A model generated the notes under the pieces. It did no database searches. It worked only from the letters and a program-made list of their open reading frames with translations, and was not told the origin of the DNA. Shown piece after piece: positions 40,785 through 49,874 of a stretch of 64,000 nt of DNA. Position numbers and translations under genes: made by a program. The stretch spans positions 1 through 64,000 of the forward strand of contig JBHGAV010000011.1 in NCBI GenBank assembly GCA_041946685.1. The letters are read 5' to 3'. This stretch comes from JBHGAV01 sp041946685 (lineage in GTDB: Bacteria > Acidobacteriota > Terriglobia > Bryobacterales > Bryobacteraceae). Every line of letters begins with the position of its first letter. Position 1 is the stretch's first letter.

Positions 40785-43166
40785 TCACTCGACGGTCACC
40801 TGATCCACGTCGACGAAGCAATCCGAAGCGGCAGCAGCCTTGTTTCCGAGGACCCGCACCTCCAAGACGTGCTCGCCAGTGACGCGTGCGGCAAACCGGG
40901 ACCGGGTCCCCCATAGCGGCTCCTTCGAGTAGAGATCGATCACGCCGATGCGGTTCCCGTCGATGAGGACCTGGGCCAGCCCACGGTTGAACGCCCTGGT
41001 GTAAGTCCAGACGATCGCGGTCCCCTCGAAGGCCACGCGGAACAGATCCCCAGCGTTGCGCGTGTAAGTGATGGAGCCGTTTGCCGCCATGTCGAAATTG
41101 CCGCTATCCCATCGGCCAACGTATTCGATCCGGGGGTCAAGGTCGTCGTAGACCCCACGAGTCAGAACGGCAGGCGCCGGTGAGGCCGGCGGGCCGTTGC
41201 CAAGCGTGCGAACCTGCCAGCCTGCGTAACTGAACGTGGGTTGAGAGAAGCCAGTCACCATCCGACGCAGCGCTACATGAGCCACACGGTCCGTGGCGAC
41301 CGGCGCTACGAGCAAGCGAATCCCGCGGCGCTCGATCAGATCCAGGCATTGCCGGGGCGTGCCGGCCGCTGTGATGCCTCTGTGAAACGAGTGGTTGTGC
41401 CAGGTGGTGGTGAGGGCTCGGCCGGTCAGCCCGGCGATCTGGTTGGTTTCGATGAAGAGAACCGGTTCCCCGGGATGGTTTTCATTGAGCCATGCGACGA
41501 TCTTCCTGACGGGGGCGGATGCGGCGAGGTAGCGCTCCGTCCGGTCCTTGCCGAGGACGAAGAACTGCTTATGGTAGTAGCCCGCGGCGGGCAGGAAGCA
41601 GATGTTCAAGGCCACAAGGATCACGGCCGCGACGAGCGCCGCGCGAAATGGGATCGTCCCCCTCTGCTTCAAGTCGGCCAGGACCGCCGCGGCGGCCACG
41701 GCGCAAAGGGGCAGGACCGGGTAAAGGTAGCGCACGTTGCCCCGTGAAGCCAGAGTGAGGGCTGCCGCCGGGATCCCGACGGCCAGGGCCATCCAGCCCG
41801 GATCGGCACGCCGGGGCCGCAATAGAAGGACGGCCAGCGGCGCGAACAGGAAGCAGTAGAAAGTCCAGCCCCCATTCTGGCCCTCGAAATGCCGCGCGGT
41901 GCGGAACGTGATGTCGAACAGGGCGGAGACGGCCGGGGGCGATGAGAAGCGCGCGTCAACGAACGGCTGATCGGACTCGAAATAGGGGGATTTGAAAATG
42001 TGGTTCTGGAACGGGAAGACCGGATTCCCAGTTCGCAGGACAGCACCCAGATAGGGTGGAGCGCCGAAAAGCAGGACAACAGCGATAATGCCTGTCAACA
42101 GGCGCTGAGAGCGCCTTCGCCGGAGTTCAAGACTGAGGATAATGAGCGCGGGCGCAAGATAAGCAAGGCTGCCGTACTTGGTGGCCAGTCCGGTCCCGAG
42201 CAACACGCCCAATGCAAGCGCATCGCGCCGCCCGCCGTCTTGGTGGTAACGCACCATCGCTTCGAAAGCGCCCATCAGCATCGCGGCCCAGAAATTCTCT
42301 ATGAACAGAGACCCGGTCAGCAACTGGACTATCGGGCTCGATGCCATCAAGGCCGCCGGCAGCAAAGACAGGGGTTCGGGCAGCATCCTCCTGGCGAGGC
42401 GAAAGACGACGAAGGTCGTCGACAACAGCATGCCGAAATTGAACAGGCGCGCGGCGGCCTCGCCCCCCAGCATATAGGCGGCCGTGAACGCCCAGTCGCC
42501 GGCCATTGGAAGAACCGCCCAGGCGGTGTCTCGCACATCGAATGTCCATCGATGGTGAGTGTGAACGGAGGCGGGAATGGCCAGGTGCATTGCCAGGCCG
42601 TCGGCGCTCACCTCAGGGCCTAGGACTACAGCGAGGTGCACAAACAGGATGAAGGCGAGTCCCGCCGCCGCCCAGCCTGCGCCGCCGCCGGCATTCTTCA
42701 TCAGGCGGAACGAGTTCAGCAGGCGCCGCCGCTGCAGGACGAGCGGGAGGGCAAGGGCACCAGCGTACACCACAGGGTAGTTGATGGGCAGGAGTACTGC
42801 AAAACCTATCAGAAAGGAGTAAAGACTCAGTCCGACAAGAACCGCCAGGACGCCTTCCAAGCGACATAGGCTGCCCAGCGCCCATGCCGAAGCGAAAAGG
42901 AACAGCACCGCCAGCAGCGCCTGCACGCCGGCGCCAATGGCGACCCCGAGGAACGCCGCCGCCAGCGTTGCCCGAGCAAACCAGCGGGGGCGAAAAGAGA
43001 GTATGGCCAGGGTCCATGCGCCGTAGGCGCCGCCGAACCAGGCCAGCCGCGCCAGTCCCTCGGGCATCCAGACCCGCTGGTCGAAGAGCCGCTCGGAAGC
43101 CAAGCCGTAAAGGAACAGGATGAGCAGCGCGACGAAGACAGGCCAGAAGAGGACTCGGCGGATCAT
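40785..43166 (-). CDS. GT-C membrane glycosyltransferase with C-terminal beta-sandwich module
   Basis: This 793-aa polytopic membrane protein has about a dozen helices up to residue 560. The first large extracytoplasmic loop carries PEVSADGLAMHL (184-195) and a later one RTGNPVFPFQNHIFKSP. Both are shared with the divergent gene at 44928-47231, so the two are full-length paralogues. The C-terminal 125 residues form a non-membrane module starting GVYDDLDPRIEYVGRW and including TRAFNRGLAQVLIDGNR and a VDVDQVTVE end. Such GT-C enzymes use polyprenyl-phosphate sugars outside the membrane. The module may bind the acceptor glycan. ATG 43166 overlaps the upstream stop (ATGA). Confidence 0.82.
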   Translation of the reverse strand: MIRRVLFWPVFVALLILFLYGLASERLFDQRVWMPEGLARLAWFGGAYGAWTLAILSFRPRWFARATLAAAFLGVAIGAGVQALLAVLFLFASAWALGSLCRLEGVLAVLVGLSLYSFLIGFAVLLPINYPVVYAGALALPLVLQRRRLLNSFRLMKNAGGGAGWAAAGLAFILFVHLAVVLGPEVSADGLAMHLAIPASVHTHHRWTFDVRDTAWAVLPMAGDWAFTAAYMLGGEAAARLFNFGMLLSTTFVVFRLARRMLPEPLSLLPAALMASSPIVQLLTGSLFIENFWAAMLMGAFEAMVRYHQDGGRRDALALGVLLGTGLATKYGSLAYLAPALIILSLELRRRRSQRLLTGIIAVVLLFGAPPYLGAVLRTGNPVFPFQNHIFKSPYFESDQPFVDARFSSPPAVSALFDITFRTARHFEGQNGGWTFYCFLFAPLAVLLLRPRRADPGWMALAVGIPAAALTLASRGNVRYLYPVLPLCAVAAAAVLADLKQRGTIPFRAALVAAVILVALNICFLPAAGYYHKQFFVLGKDRTERYLAASAPVRKIVAWLNENHPGEPVLFIETNQIAGLTGRALTTTWHNHSFHRGITAAGTPRQCLDLIERRGIRLLVAPVATDRVAHVALRRMVTGFSQPTFSYAGWQVRTLGNGPPASPAPAVLTRGVYDDLDPRIEYVGRWDSGNFDMAANGSITYTRNAGDLFRVAFEGTAIVWTYTRAFNRGLAQVLIDGNRIGVIDLYSKEPLWGTRSRFAARVTGEHVLEVRVLGNKAAAASDCFVDVDQVTVE

Positions 43167-44842
43167 GCCACGAAGACGTCCCTGCCGGCTGGCAACTTCC
43201 GGATAACCATGAGCCGCTGCGTGAACACCAGCTGCCATAGGACTTTCTCGAACATCACTTCGCCCTGTCCGGACACGGAGGCTCGGACTTCCGCGGCGCT
43301 CAGCGGCCTCTCGTCGGGGAAGCGCCAGATTCCCAGGGCTTCGCAGACGGCGCGGGCAGCCTCATAGAGCCAGGTTGGCGCGGGCGCAGAGATCAGGGCC
43401 AGACCTCCGGGCCGCAAGAGGCGCAGATGGGCTTGGATCGCCTTGCTGGTGCCGGCAGGTTCGAATTGCTCGATCAAACCGACGCTGAAGACGGCATCGG
43501 CTTCGACCTCAAGGTCCAGCGCCGTCACATCCTGATGATGCAGCCGCAAACGCGGGTCGCCCGCGGCGCGGCCGCGGAGCAACTGGAGGCCGTATTCGCT
43601 GGCGTCCACCACGTGATAGGCGTCGGGATGCAGAACGCGACAGACGTCATCCAGAAAGCAGCTGTTTCCGCCGCCCAGTTCCACGACGGTTCGCACCTTA
43701 CCGCCTCCGTAGCGCCTCAACGCGGAAACCAGCTCCCTCGCAGTATATCTGCGCGCGATTCTTGCCGTGAAGGGCGTCTGCTTGTAGTAGCGCTCCCAGT
43801 CAGTGGTGTAACTGGTCCTCCCCCTCCGAAATACGTACTCCCGCTGGAGGACGAAATTCACCGGAAAGAGGATGGATTCGGCGATCATTTTGGCCGCCGA
43901 CACCGGCCACGCGATCGAGGTCCGGATGAGTGCCATCAGCGCGTAGGACGCCGCCCCGCTTGCCGCCACCAGCAGCAGGTAGCGCACCAGCAGTCTGCTG
44001 TGCCGCTCGTGGGAGAGAAACACGGCTCGCCGCGCCGCGGGGTAGTTGAAGAGAACGGCGCCTGCGCGGCCGGCCACCTGCGAGGGCAAGATGCTGCCGC
44101 TGGCGAGGAACGCGGCCAGGAAAACCACGTTGTCCAGAACGGAGGTGGCGAGTGAGAGCAGGGTGAAGCGGAGCAGCACGAACCACACCCGCATGGAGTC
44201 GGTCAGCGGATTGAAGTGGGATGATGGATTGCCCGCCTCGTAGACGGTCCGAATGTCCAGTTCCTCAATGGCGCAGCCGTGGTGCTTGGCCGCAATGAGC
44301 ATGTCTAACTCAAACTCATAGCCGGAGGAGCCGATTTCCAGCAGCAGTGCCAGCAGCGGGCGGGGGATGCCGCGAAGCCCGGTTTGCGTGTCCTTCAGGT
44401 TGTGGCCCACCAGCCACCGCACCAACTGCCTAGTCGCCAGGTTCCCAATGCGGCTGCGCCAGGGCACATCGCGGCCGAACTGCCGGCTGCCAAGCACAAG
44501 GCGGCCGGGCGCCTCCGCCATCCTGCGGGCTACACGCTCGATGTCAGCGGGATCGTGCTGCCCGTCGGCGTCGGCCGTGACGACGCCTCCGACATCGGGA
44601 TACATCGACAGGACGTGCCGGATGCCGGTCTTGAGCGCCGCGCCTTTCCCCAAGTTTTCCGAATGGCGCAACACGTCGACTCCGGCAACCCTTCCGCAGA
44701 CCGAGATTGCCTCGTCGTAGGAAGCGCCGCTGCCGTCATCGACAACCACGATGCGTGCGAAGCGCATTTCGGACAGGCTCACCACCAGTTGAGCAAGCGA
44801 CTGCCGCGGTCGAAATGCGGGGATGACGACGGCGAGGGCCAT
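43163..44842 (-). CDS. Fusion protein: GT2 glycosyltransferase, GtrA membrane domain, SAM methyltransferase
   Basis: This is a 559-aa three-part protein. Residues 1-225 are a GT2 (dolichyl-phosphate-mannose-synthase-like) domain with VVIPAF, VVVDDGS and the metal-binding TADADGQHD. Residues 230-355 are a four-helix GtrA-type domain. Residues 390-559 are a class I methyltransferase with VVELGGGNSCFLDDV as SAM motif and DVTALDLEVEADAV following. GT2-GtrA makes and flips a polyprenyl-phosphate sugar; the methyltransferase could modify the sugar or cap a chain. ATG 44842 is chosen by domain start; GTG 44872 is an alternative. Its stop overlaps the paired GT-C gene, which could use the lipid-linked sugar. 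Confidence 0.88.
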   Translation of the reverse strand: MALAVVIPAFRPRQSLAQLVVSLSEMRFARIVVVDDGSGASYDEAISVCGRVAGVDVLRHSENLGKGAALKTGIRHVLSMYPDVGGVVTADADGQHDPADIERVARRMAEAPGRLVLGSRQFGRDVPWRSRIGNLATRQLVRWLVGHNLKDTQTGLRGIPRPLLALLLEIGSSGYEFELDMLIAAKHHGCAIEELDIRTVYEAGNPSSHFNPLTDSMRVWFVLLRFTLLSLATSVLDNVVFLAAFLASGSILPSQVAGRAGAVLFNYPAARRAVFLSHERHSRLLVRYLLLVAASGAASYALMALIRTSIAWPVSAAKMIAESILFPVNFVLQREYVFRRGRTSYTTDWERYYKQTPFTARIARRYTARELVSALRRYGGGKVRTVVELGGGNSCFLDDVCRVLHPDAYHVVDASEYGLQLLRGRAAGDPRLRLHHQDVTALDLEVEADAVFSVGLIEQFEPAGTSKAIQAHLRLLRPGGLALISAPAPTWLYEAARAVCEALGIWRFPDERPLSAAEVRASVSGQGEVMFEKVLWQLVFTQRLMVIRKLPAGRDVFVA

Positions 44843-44912
44843 ATTCCGCGCTGCAGTCGAGCAGTGTAGCACAGCGTCGCCTCCCGGCCACCGGGCGGAG
44901 TCAAGAGTTGAG

Positions 44913-44918
44913 TAGAAT
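44913..44918 (+). promoter_or_regulatory. Candidate -10 element for the GT-C gene
   Basis: TAGAAT at 44913-44918 ends 9 nt before the GTG at 44928, so the transcript would have almost no leader. No -35 was recognised. Confidence 0.4.
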
Positions 44919-44927
44919 CTAAACCTG

Positions 44928-47231
44928 GTGGCTGTGGTTGGGTGGTTTCTCCTTGCGCTTGTCGTGGCCGGACTCCATCACTACGGCCTGAGGCCCGACG
45001 GCCATTGGGCCCCGGAGGGCTGGGCCCGGCTGGGAGTCTTCGCGGCCGCAGGTGCAGCGGTGACAGCGGGTATTCTGGCGCTGAGGGTCCGCTGCGTGGT
45101 GCTCGTATTCCTCTCGGCGTGGGCGGCGTACGGCCTCGTTACGGCGGGCCCTGCTGGCGTCGCCTCGGTCGTGTGGATCGTGGCAGCCTGCTGGGCGCTC
45201 GGGAGGGTTCTGTTCCCGAAGATCGAAGATGCGATGCTGGCCGTTGCTGTGGGCCTCGCCGGCTGGATCCTTCTTTTCGGCGTCCTGATCCATTTCCCCG
45301 TCAACCGGCCGTGGCTGTGGGGGACGCTTACCGCAGTACCGGTTGTCATTGCCGTTTCCCGGCGGCTCAAGATCCCAGCCTTGCCCCAGGACACAGGCCT
45401 GGGGCAGCGCGCCTGGCGGTGCGTCCTGATGATCCTTCTGACAGCCCACTTCATGCTGGTCCTCAAACCCGAGGTCAGCGCGGACGGACTCACCTGGCAT
45501 CTGGTGGCGCCGGCGCGGATCGCCGCCACTGGCTTCTGGCCTTTTGACATCAGCGAGTTTGCGTGGGCCGTGATGCCCATGGGCGGCGACTGGGTCTGGT
45601 CGCTTGCCTGGCTGTTTGGCGAAGAGAAGGGCGCGCGGCTGATGAACTTCGCGCTCTTGGCCTTGTCAACCGGACTTGTCTCCACCCGTGCAGGCGTCGC
45701 CGCGGCCGCCCTGTGGGCTTCCACGCCCCTGGTCATGCTGGCCACGGGCAGTCTGTTTGTGGAGAATGTCTGGGCGTGTCTCCTCCTGGCGGCCTTCCTG
45801 CTCGCCTGGGGGCGCGAGCCTCATCCGTGGGCAGTGGCGCTCGTTGCCGGTTCGGCCTGCGCCGTGAAGCTGTTGGCGGTCCCCCTGGCAATCCCTATGG
45901 TTGTCTGGGCGATGTGGAAGTCCAGGGAGTGGCGTCCGGCTGCTCTGTTCTTGGCTGCGGGGACCATGCCCTACGTGGAAGCCGTCGTACGTACCGGAAA
46001 TCCCTTGTTTCCCTATTTCAACGGCGTCTTCAAGTCGCCATACTACCCGTCGGATGCGAACCTCAAGGATTTTCGCTTTACCCAGGCTCTGAGCTGGCGC
46101 TCCCTATGGGACATGACGTTCAGGACCAATCTGTTTTGCGAGAGCCCGGCCGGCGGCTTCGGCTTCCAGTGGCTCGTGCTGTTGCCCGTCACGGCGTTCG
46201 CTTTCCTCCGCCGCTGCGATCCGATCATGCGCGCCGCACTCGCGCTGGGCGCGGCCGAGGTCGTCGTCGTCTTCTTTGGACAGCCCTACATCCGGTACAT
46301 GTATGCGGCGCTGCTGCTCTGGACCCTGGCCATCGGCAACGCTTCCGAGAGAACATCCTGGAAATGGCTCATGGCGGCGGTCTCGGCGCTGAACCTGCTC
46401 TATTTCGCCAACGCCGGGTGGTATCACCGCGACTTCATCATCGAGCCGCTTTCCGAGCGGGAGAGGATGGCCGCCTACGCCGCCCGCTCCGCTCCGCTGA
46501 ATCCGCTGATTGAGTACGCCAACCGGCAACTGCCCGGCGAGAGCGTGGCCTTCATCTCGGGCGATGGCGCCGGGCGCCTGCGCGCCCGCGCCTGGGTCAA
46601 CACCTGGCACGGCGGATACTTTGCCCGTGAGCTTTCGCAGGCCTGGACCGTGGACGACTTACGCCGGTTGCTCAAGTCACGCCAGATCCACCACTGGATC
46701 GGATTCTCGGACGAGCGGCCCGAGCTTTTCCCGACTATAGCTTCGTGGGGTCTCTCCAGGGGCGAACAAAGCCGCGTCGAATTCCGCTCCGGCGACTGGG
46801 CGATCTACCGGCTTCTAGACACGCCGGCCCCCTCCGAGCATCATTACAGCGAGGCTGGAATGTATGACGAGCTCAACCGGAGCGTCCGCCTGAGGGGCCG
46901 CTGGTTCAGGGACAAGCAGTTCCCCGACGCCTACAGGTCCACCCTTGCTCACTGCGACCAGCCCGGCTGCGAAGCCGAGTTCGACTTTGACGGGCGCGCC
47001 GTGACACTGGTCTACACCAGGACGTTCAACCGCGGTCAGGCCGAGGTCCACATCGATGGGAAACGCGTGGCGGGCCTGGATCAGTACGGTCCAGGGGTAG
47101 ACTGGCAGCAGCGCGCCCGTTTCGACGCGGGCGGCCAGGGACGCCACACGCTGAGCCTCCTGGTCCTCGGCCGCCGCGCGTCCGAGTCTAAAGGTGCCCA
47201 CGTCGACATCGACGCTTTCGAAGTCGAGTAG
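44928..47231 (+). CDS. GT-C membrane glycosyltransferase, paralogue with the same C-terminal module
   Basis: This 767-aa polytopic protein shares with the 40785-43166 product the motif PEVSADGLTWHL (181-192), the WAVMPMGGDW segment, VRTGNPLFPYFNGVFKSPYY and the C-terminal module (GMYDELN start, TRTFNRGQAEVHIDGKR, VDIDAFEVE end). It is predicted to transfer sugars from a lipid carrier on the outer face of the inner membrane. The two copies are read divergently from around 44843-44927, with the GT2 fusion as first gene of the opposite unit. GTG 44928 is assumed; further GTG codons lie close downstream. It ends 7 bp from the convergent M2 peptidase gene. Confidence 0.82.
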   Translation: MAVVGWFLLALVVAGLHHYGLRPDGHWAPEGWARLGVFAAAGAAVTAGILALRVRCVVLVFLSAWAAYGLVTAGPAGVASVVWIVAACWALGRVLFPKIEDAMLAVAVGLAGWILLFGVLIHFPVNRPWLWGTLTAVPVVIAVSRRLKIPALPQDTGLGQRAWRCVLMILLTAHFMLVLKPEVSADGLTWHLVAPARIAATGFWPFDISEFAWAVMPMGGDWVWSLAWLFGEEKGARLMNFALLALSTGLVSTRAGVAAAALWASTPLVMLATGSLFVENVWACLLLAAFLLAWGREPHPWAVALVAGSACAVKLLAVPLAIPMVVWAMWKSREWRPAALFLAAGTMPYVEAVVRTGNPLFPYFNGVFKSPYYPSDANLKDFRFTQALSWRSLWDMTFRTNLFCESPAGGFGFQWLVLLPVTAFAFLRRCDPIMRAALALGAAEVVVVFFGQPYIRYMYAALLLWTLAIGNASERTSWKWLMAAVSALNLLYFANAGWYHRDFIIEPLSERERMAAYAARSAPLNPLIEYANRQLPGESVAFISGDGAGRLRARAWVNTWHGGYFARELSQAWTVDDLRRLLKSRQIHHWIGFSDERPELFPTIASWGLSRGEQSRVEFRSGDWAIYRLLDTPAPSEHHYSEAGMYDELNRSVRLRGRWFRDKQFPDAYRSTLAHCDQPGCEAEFDFDGRAVTLVYTRTFNRGQAEVHIDGKRVAGLDQYGPGVDWQQRARFDAGGQGRHTLSLLVLGRRASESKGAHVDIDAFEVE

Positions 47232-47238
47232 GCCGCCC

Positions 47239-49029
47239 TCACCACGCCTCCGAGTTCGTCTTCTCCAAGTAATCCGCCAGCGGTTTGAAGTACTCCACGA
47301 GCGCCCGGGAGCTGATCTCCTCGCCGGTTCTCTCGCGCAGAACCTGCCGCCAGTCGCGTGTGGCGCCCAGGCTGAGAATCTCCCACAGCCACTTGCCCAC
47401 TTCCTTGTTGCCGTAGTAGTTGCAGTCGTGCGGGTCCTGGCGGAGAATCTGCCGCGCGATGTAGTCGTGCAACTGGTACTTGATCAGAGCGGCAAGGGCA
47501 TAATCGTAATACCGGGCGGCGTCTGCAATGATCTGCGCTTTCGTGCAGGCGTCGCAGAACTGCTCGCCGCGGGCGGCCGGAGGTCGGATCCCCTGATGAC
47601 GGCCCACAAGTTCCCACCAGTCCCGGTTGAATTGGTCCACGGGCAGCTTCTTCTCGTACAGGTCGTATTCGAAGTGCGTCATAGTCCCGGCCGAGAACGC
47701 GAGCGAGACCACCGCGCTGTCCAGCGCCTCGTCGAGCAGCCACTCGTTGCGGTCGATCACCTGACCATCGGGCAGCAGCCCGATATGGCGCAGATACGGC
47801 TGCTGCCGAGCCGCGAGGGCCGCCAGATCGGCCACGGCCTCGTGGAAGGCCCGATTGGCGCCCTCCCGCAGCACGATGGGCACCCGTGGATTCGAATAGG
47901 CCAGATCGTAGTAAACATGCCCCAACTCGTGATGGCTGTTCCTGAACCCTCGGAAGCCAGGTACGACGCTCATCAGACTGCGGACGTCCTGGTCCAGGTC
48001 GACGTGCCAGGAAGAGGCGTGCCTGTCCTTCTTTCGCCCCGATCCGGGCGGAAGCTCATAGAGGTCCGATTTCTGCCAGAAGCTGCGGGGCAAGGAAGGC
48101 CAGCCCAGTGAAGTGAAGAACCGCTCTGCCTGCCGTAGGGTCCACTCCGGACTCTTGCCACGGAGCGCGTCCTCCAAACCCGGGTTCTTCGCCAGACCCG
48201 ACCATGCCCGCCCCCAGCGGTCTCCGAGCCAGTGAGCCGGAATCTGGTCCGGCACAGGCTGTCCGTAGCGCTCGGCCAGTCTCTGGCGCGCGCACAGGTG
48301 CAGTTGGCGGTAGAGCGGCGTCGTGTCTGCCAGCACCCGGTCCATCAACTGCATCATCTCGGCGACGCTCATGCCGTAGTCCGCTACCTGGAGATGGAAG
48401 TAAGAGGAGTAGCCGAGTTCGGTGGCCGTGCGGTTCCGCAGATCCCGCGCCTGGCCGAGCCCCAGCTTGAGCGCCGGGCCATCCTGCTTGGAAGCTTCCC
48501 AGAATCTGAGCCTCTCGCTGAGGTTGCCCGAGGTGGTGAGCGTCTGGTCGATCTGATTCACGGTAATGGGTTTGACGCACTTCCCCCCTCGGTGCTCAAG
48601 GCAGAACGTGAACCCATCGCGCAGGGCGCTGAGACTCACTTCGGTCTCAATTCGGGCCCGCACCAGATCCGGTACGGTGCCGGGGGACTCGGCGGCGCTT
48701 AGGAGGATCTTGTCAAGCTGCCGGAATTCGAGGTCGCTCAGCGAGGCCCTCTGCTCCAGCAGCCGCCGGCTGTTCTCTATGACGTAACGGCTGCCGCGGA
48801 AGGCTGCCAGCGCCTCCTCGGCTCCGATGCGCTCCCCCACGTTCCGTTCGGTTACATCGGTCGAGGCCTTCCACTTGGCTTCGGAGGCCACGGTTACCAG
48901 AGGCTGGCTGGTCTCCTCGTACATCCTGAGGAACTCCTGAACCTCCCGCCTCCGGCCTTCGCCCTCGCCGGCGCAGCCCACGAGCGATACGCAGGCCACT
49001 ACGGCCGCCACGGGAGCCGCAGGTTTCAC
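47239..49029 (-). CDS. M2-family (ACE-like) metallopeptidase lipoprotein
   Basis: This 596-aa envelope lipoprotein has a signal ending in the lipobox LVGC with Cys19. The zinc motif HELGH (His367, Glu368, His371) and the downstream third ligand Glu397 in the context LREGANRAFHEAVAD match angiotensin-converting enzyme family M2. Bacterial members are peptidyl-dipeptidases or carboxypeptidases. It is likely to trim peptides in the periplasm for uptake. Length fits a single-domain ACE. GTG 49029 is the start. The gene sits amid glycosylation genes without visible functional connection and is followed upstream by a small membrane-protein gene on the same strand, 12 bp away. Confidence 0.9.
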   Translation of the reverse strand: MKPAAPVAAVVACVSLVGCAGEGEGRRREVQEFLRMYEETSQPLVTVASEAKWKASTDVTERNVGERIGAEEALAAFRGSRYVIENSRRLLEQRASLSDLEFRQLDKILLSAAESPGTVPDLVRARIETEVSLSALRDGFTFCLEHRGGKCVKPITVNQIDQTLTTSGNLSERLRFWEASKQDGPALKLGLGQARDLRNRTATELGYSSYFHLQVADYGMSVAEMMQLMDRVLADTTPLYRQLHLCARQRLAERYGQPVPDQIPAHWLGDRWGRAWSGLAKNPGLEDALRGKSPEWTLRQAERFFTSLGWPSLPRSFWQKSDLYELPPGSGRKKDRHASSWHVDLDQDVRSLMSVVPGFRGFRNSHHELGHVYYDLAYSNPRVPIVLREGANRAFHEAVADLAALAARQQPYLRHIGLLPDGQVIDRNEWLLDEALDSAVVSLAFSAGTMTHFEYDLYEKKLPVDQFNRDWWELVGRHQGIRPPAARGEQFCDACTKAQIIADAARYYDYALAALIKYQLHDYIARQILRQDPHDCNYYGNKEVGKWLWEILSLGATRDWRQVLRERTGEEISSRALVEYFKPLADYLEKTNSEAW

Positions 49030-49041
49030 ACCGCGATTGTA

Positions 49042-49464
49042 TCAGCGGGCAGAGCCGTCCGGTGGGACGCGAGGGATGCGGTAGTTGCGCACCGCCGTGG
49101 CTGCGACCGCTGCCGCAACGCCGCAGTTGATCGCGGTGAATGGCCTTTCCAGCCTCTGCTCGGGCGCTCTCTGCAGGAGGATCGCCTCCAAGAGCAGGAA
49201 ACCGCCGGAGGTCGCCGACTTGACGAGAACGCCTTTCGGCAGATCCAGGCCGCCCTGGCGGCTGCGCAGCAGCGGATTGGTCTCCGCCAGCCCCCGGGAG
49301 GAATGGATGTCGGCCAGGTTGGCTGCCGCCACAAGCCCCACTGACGCCCACCAGCGCCGCGTCCAACGGCGTCGCTCCGCCGCCTGGCAAGCGGGAATGA
49401 CGCCGAGCATCTGAAGCGCCCAGGCCACGGAGAGGAGAATCAGCCATCGGGAGCGGCGCCGCAC
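49042..49464 (-). CDS. Small DUF5658-like membrane protein
   Basis: This 140-aa hydrophobic protein has about four membrane segments. The stretch NLADIHSSRGLAETNPLLR (about 48-66) resembles the Asp-then-E-x-NPL pattern of DUF5658 proteins. No function is known for that family. It has an N-terminal hydrophobic stretch with a Cys (PACQA) that could be a signal peptide instead of a helix. GTG 49464 is the start used. It precedes the M2 peptidase gene with a 12-bp gap and is probably co-transcribed with it. Confidence 0.65.
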   Translation of the reverse strand: MRRRSRWLILLSVAWALQMLGVIPACQAAERRRWTRRWWASVGLVAAANLADIHSSRGLAETNPLLRSRQGGLDLPKGVLVKSATSGGFLLLEAILLQRAPEQRLERPFTAINCGVAAAVAATAVRNYRIPRVPPDGSAR

Positions 49465-49510
49465 GTCCTACTGATCGGCGTCACGGTTTGCTTTCTGTAG
49501 GACCCCTCGG

Positions 49511-49858
49511 TCAGCCCCGCAGGTAGGCGTCGTCCCCGCGGACCCAGTCGTCGCGATGTGGGGAGAAGAAATCAAGCACAACGGTGTCCTCCAGCGCCTC
49601 CACGGTGTGCGGCGCGTCCGGAGGAGTCAGGATCATGTCGCCCGCCTGGAGCAGAGCCTGTTCCTCCGCCACGGTGAAGAGCAGTCTCCCGCTCTCGACC
49701 ATGCTGAGTTGCTCGTGGACATGCTTGTGCACCGGCACCACCGCGCCCTTCCGGACCAGAATCCGCGCGATCGTCATCTTCTCGCCGTGGATGACCCACC
49801 GGGAAAGGGACGGAGTCAGCTTCTCCTCCTGGACGTGGTCCCAACTGAATAGCTTCAT
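49511..49858 (-). CDS. Small cupin-domain protein
   Basis: This is a 115-aa single cupin barrel. Metal-ligand motif 1 is visible in VHKHVHEQLSMVESG (His-x-His, then a Gln/Glu) and motif 2 in PPDAPHTVEAL with the third His. Small cupins serve as dioxygenases, isomerases or sensors; the activity is not assignable. ATG 49858 lies 8 nt from a TAGAAT on the minus strand, suggesting a leaderless message. It is divergent from the lipoprotein gene. Confidence 0.82.
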   Translation of the reverse strand: MKLFSWDHVQEEKLTPSLSRWVIHGEKMTIARILVRKGAVVPVHKHVHEQLSMVESGRLLFTVAEEQALLQAGDMILTPPDAPHTVEALEDTVVLDFFSPHRDDWVRGDDAYLRG

Positions 49859-49866
49859 GGCGCAGT

Positions 49867-49872
49867 ATTCTA
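49867..49872 (-). promoter_or_regulatory. Candidate -10 element for the cupin gene
   Basis: On the minus strand TAGAAT (49872-49867) ends 8 nt before the cupin ATG. It overlaps the region where the divergent lipoprotein gene would begin if read from ATG 49875. Confidence 0.4.
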
Positions 49873-49874
49873 TC

